From Planctomycetaceae bacterium (lineage in GTDB: Bacteria; Planctomycetota; Planctomycetia; Pirellulales; Thermoguttaceae): a stretch of DNA of 5,616 nt. The position numbers and the translations under genes were made by a program. The stretch covers positions 1 to 5,616 of the forward strand of contig JAITAZ010000189.1 in assembly GCA_031283825.1 (NCBI GenBank), read 5' to 3'. How positions within the stretch are numbered: position 1 is the stretch's first letter; the number at the start of each line of letters is the position of its first letter. This document shows positions 5,613 through 5,616 of the stretch, one piece after another. A model generated the notes under the pieces. It saw only the letters and a list, made by a program, of their open reading frames with translations, did not search any database and had not been told where the DNA came from.

Positions 5613-5616
5613 GATA

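Overview
This is an AT-rich bacterial window with four protein-coding genes and two repeat-rich intergenic regions. Nothing in it fixes the taxon. The FeoB G-domain resembles the GQPNSGKST / NYPGVTV type that I associate with several anaerobic Gram-negative lineages. AAA-ATPase-like/PD-(D/E)XK proteins and ACACGGAT-type dispersed repeats are common in gut or sediment Bacteroidota and PVC-group genomes. I therefore suggest an anaerobic, repeat-rich Gram-negative bacterium, possibly Planctomycetota-like, with low confidence.

Layout: (1) Bases 1-751, minus strand: the N-terminal 250 residues of an AAA-ATPase-like protein cut off by the window edge. (2) 752-1141: a divergent intergenic region with two small palindromes. 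(3) 1142-2086, plus strand: tyrA, prephenate dehydrogenase. (4) 2087-2533: the gap between convergent tyrA and feoB, almost filled by a 373-bp gene-free element with 44-bp inverted ends, which has a second 79-bp inverted-repeat element inserted in its left arm. (5) 2534-4942, minus strand: feoB, the ferrous iron transporter, with two unusual low-complexity insertions. (6) 4943-5324: the feoA-feoB gap, containing a 247-bp element with the same terminal sequence, flanked by an exact 8-bp direct repeat. (7) 5325-5612, minus strand: feoA.

feoA and feoB lie in operon order on the minus strand and together form a Fe(II) uptake system. A mobile element has landed exactly at the feoA stop codon and pushed the two genes 382 bp apart. 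tyrA is an isolated tyrosine-biosynthesis gene with no functional link to its neighbours.

The main discovery-type signal is a family of non-autonomous elements. They share the end GTAACCGTTCACGG, lack any ORF, and have quite different interiors built from short tandem repeats (9-bp GGGGACNNN, 7-bp AATTCGG, dispersed ACACGGAT). The terminal GTAA and the 8-bp target duplication fit the IS66 transposase family, which would have to act in trans because no transposase is present here. No CRISPR array, tRNA, rRNA, toxin-antitoxin pair or recognisable riboswitch was seen.
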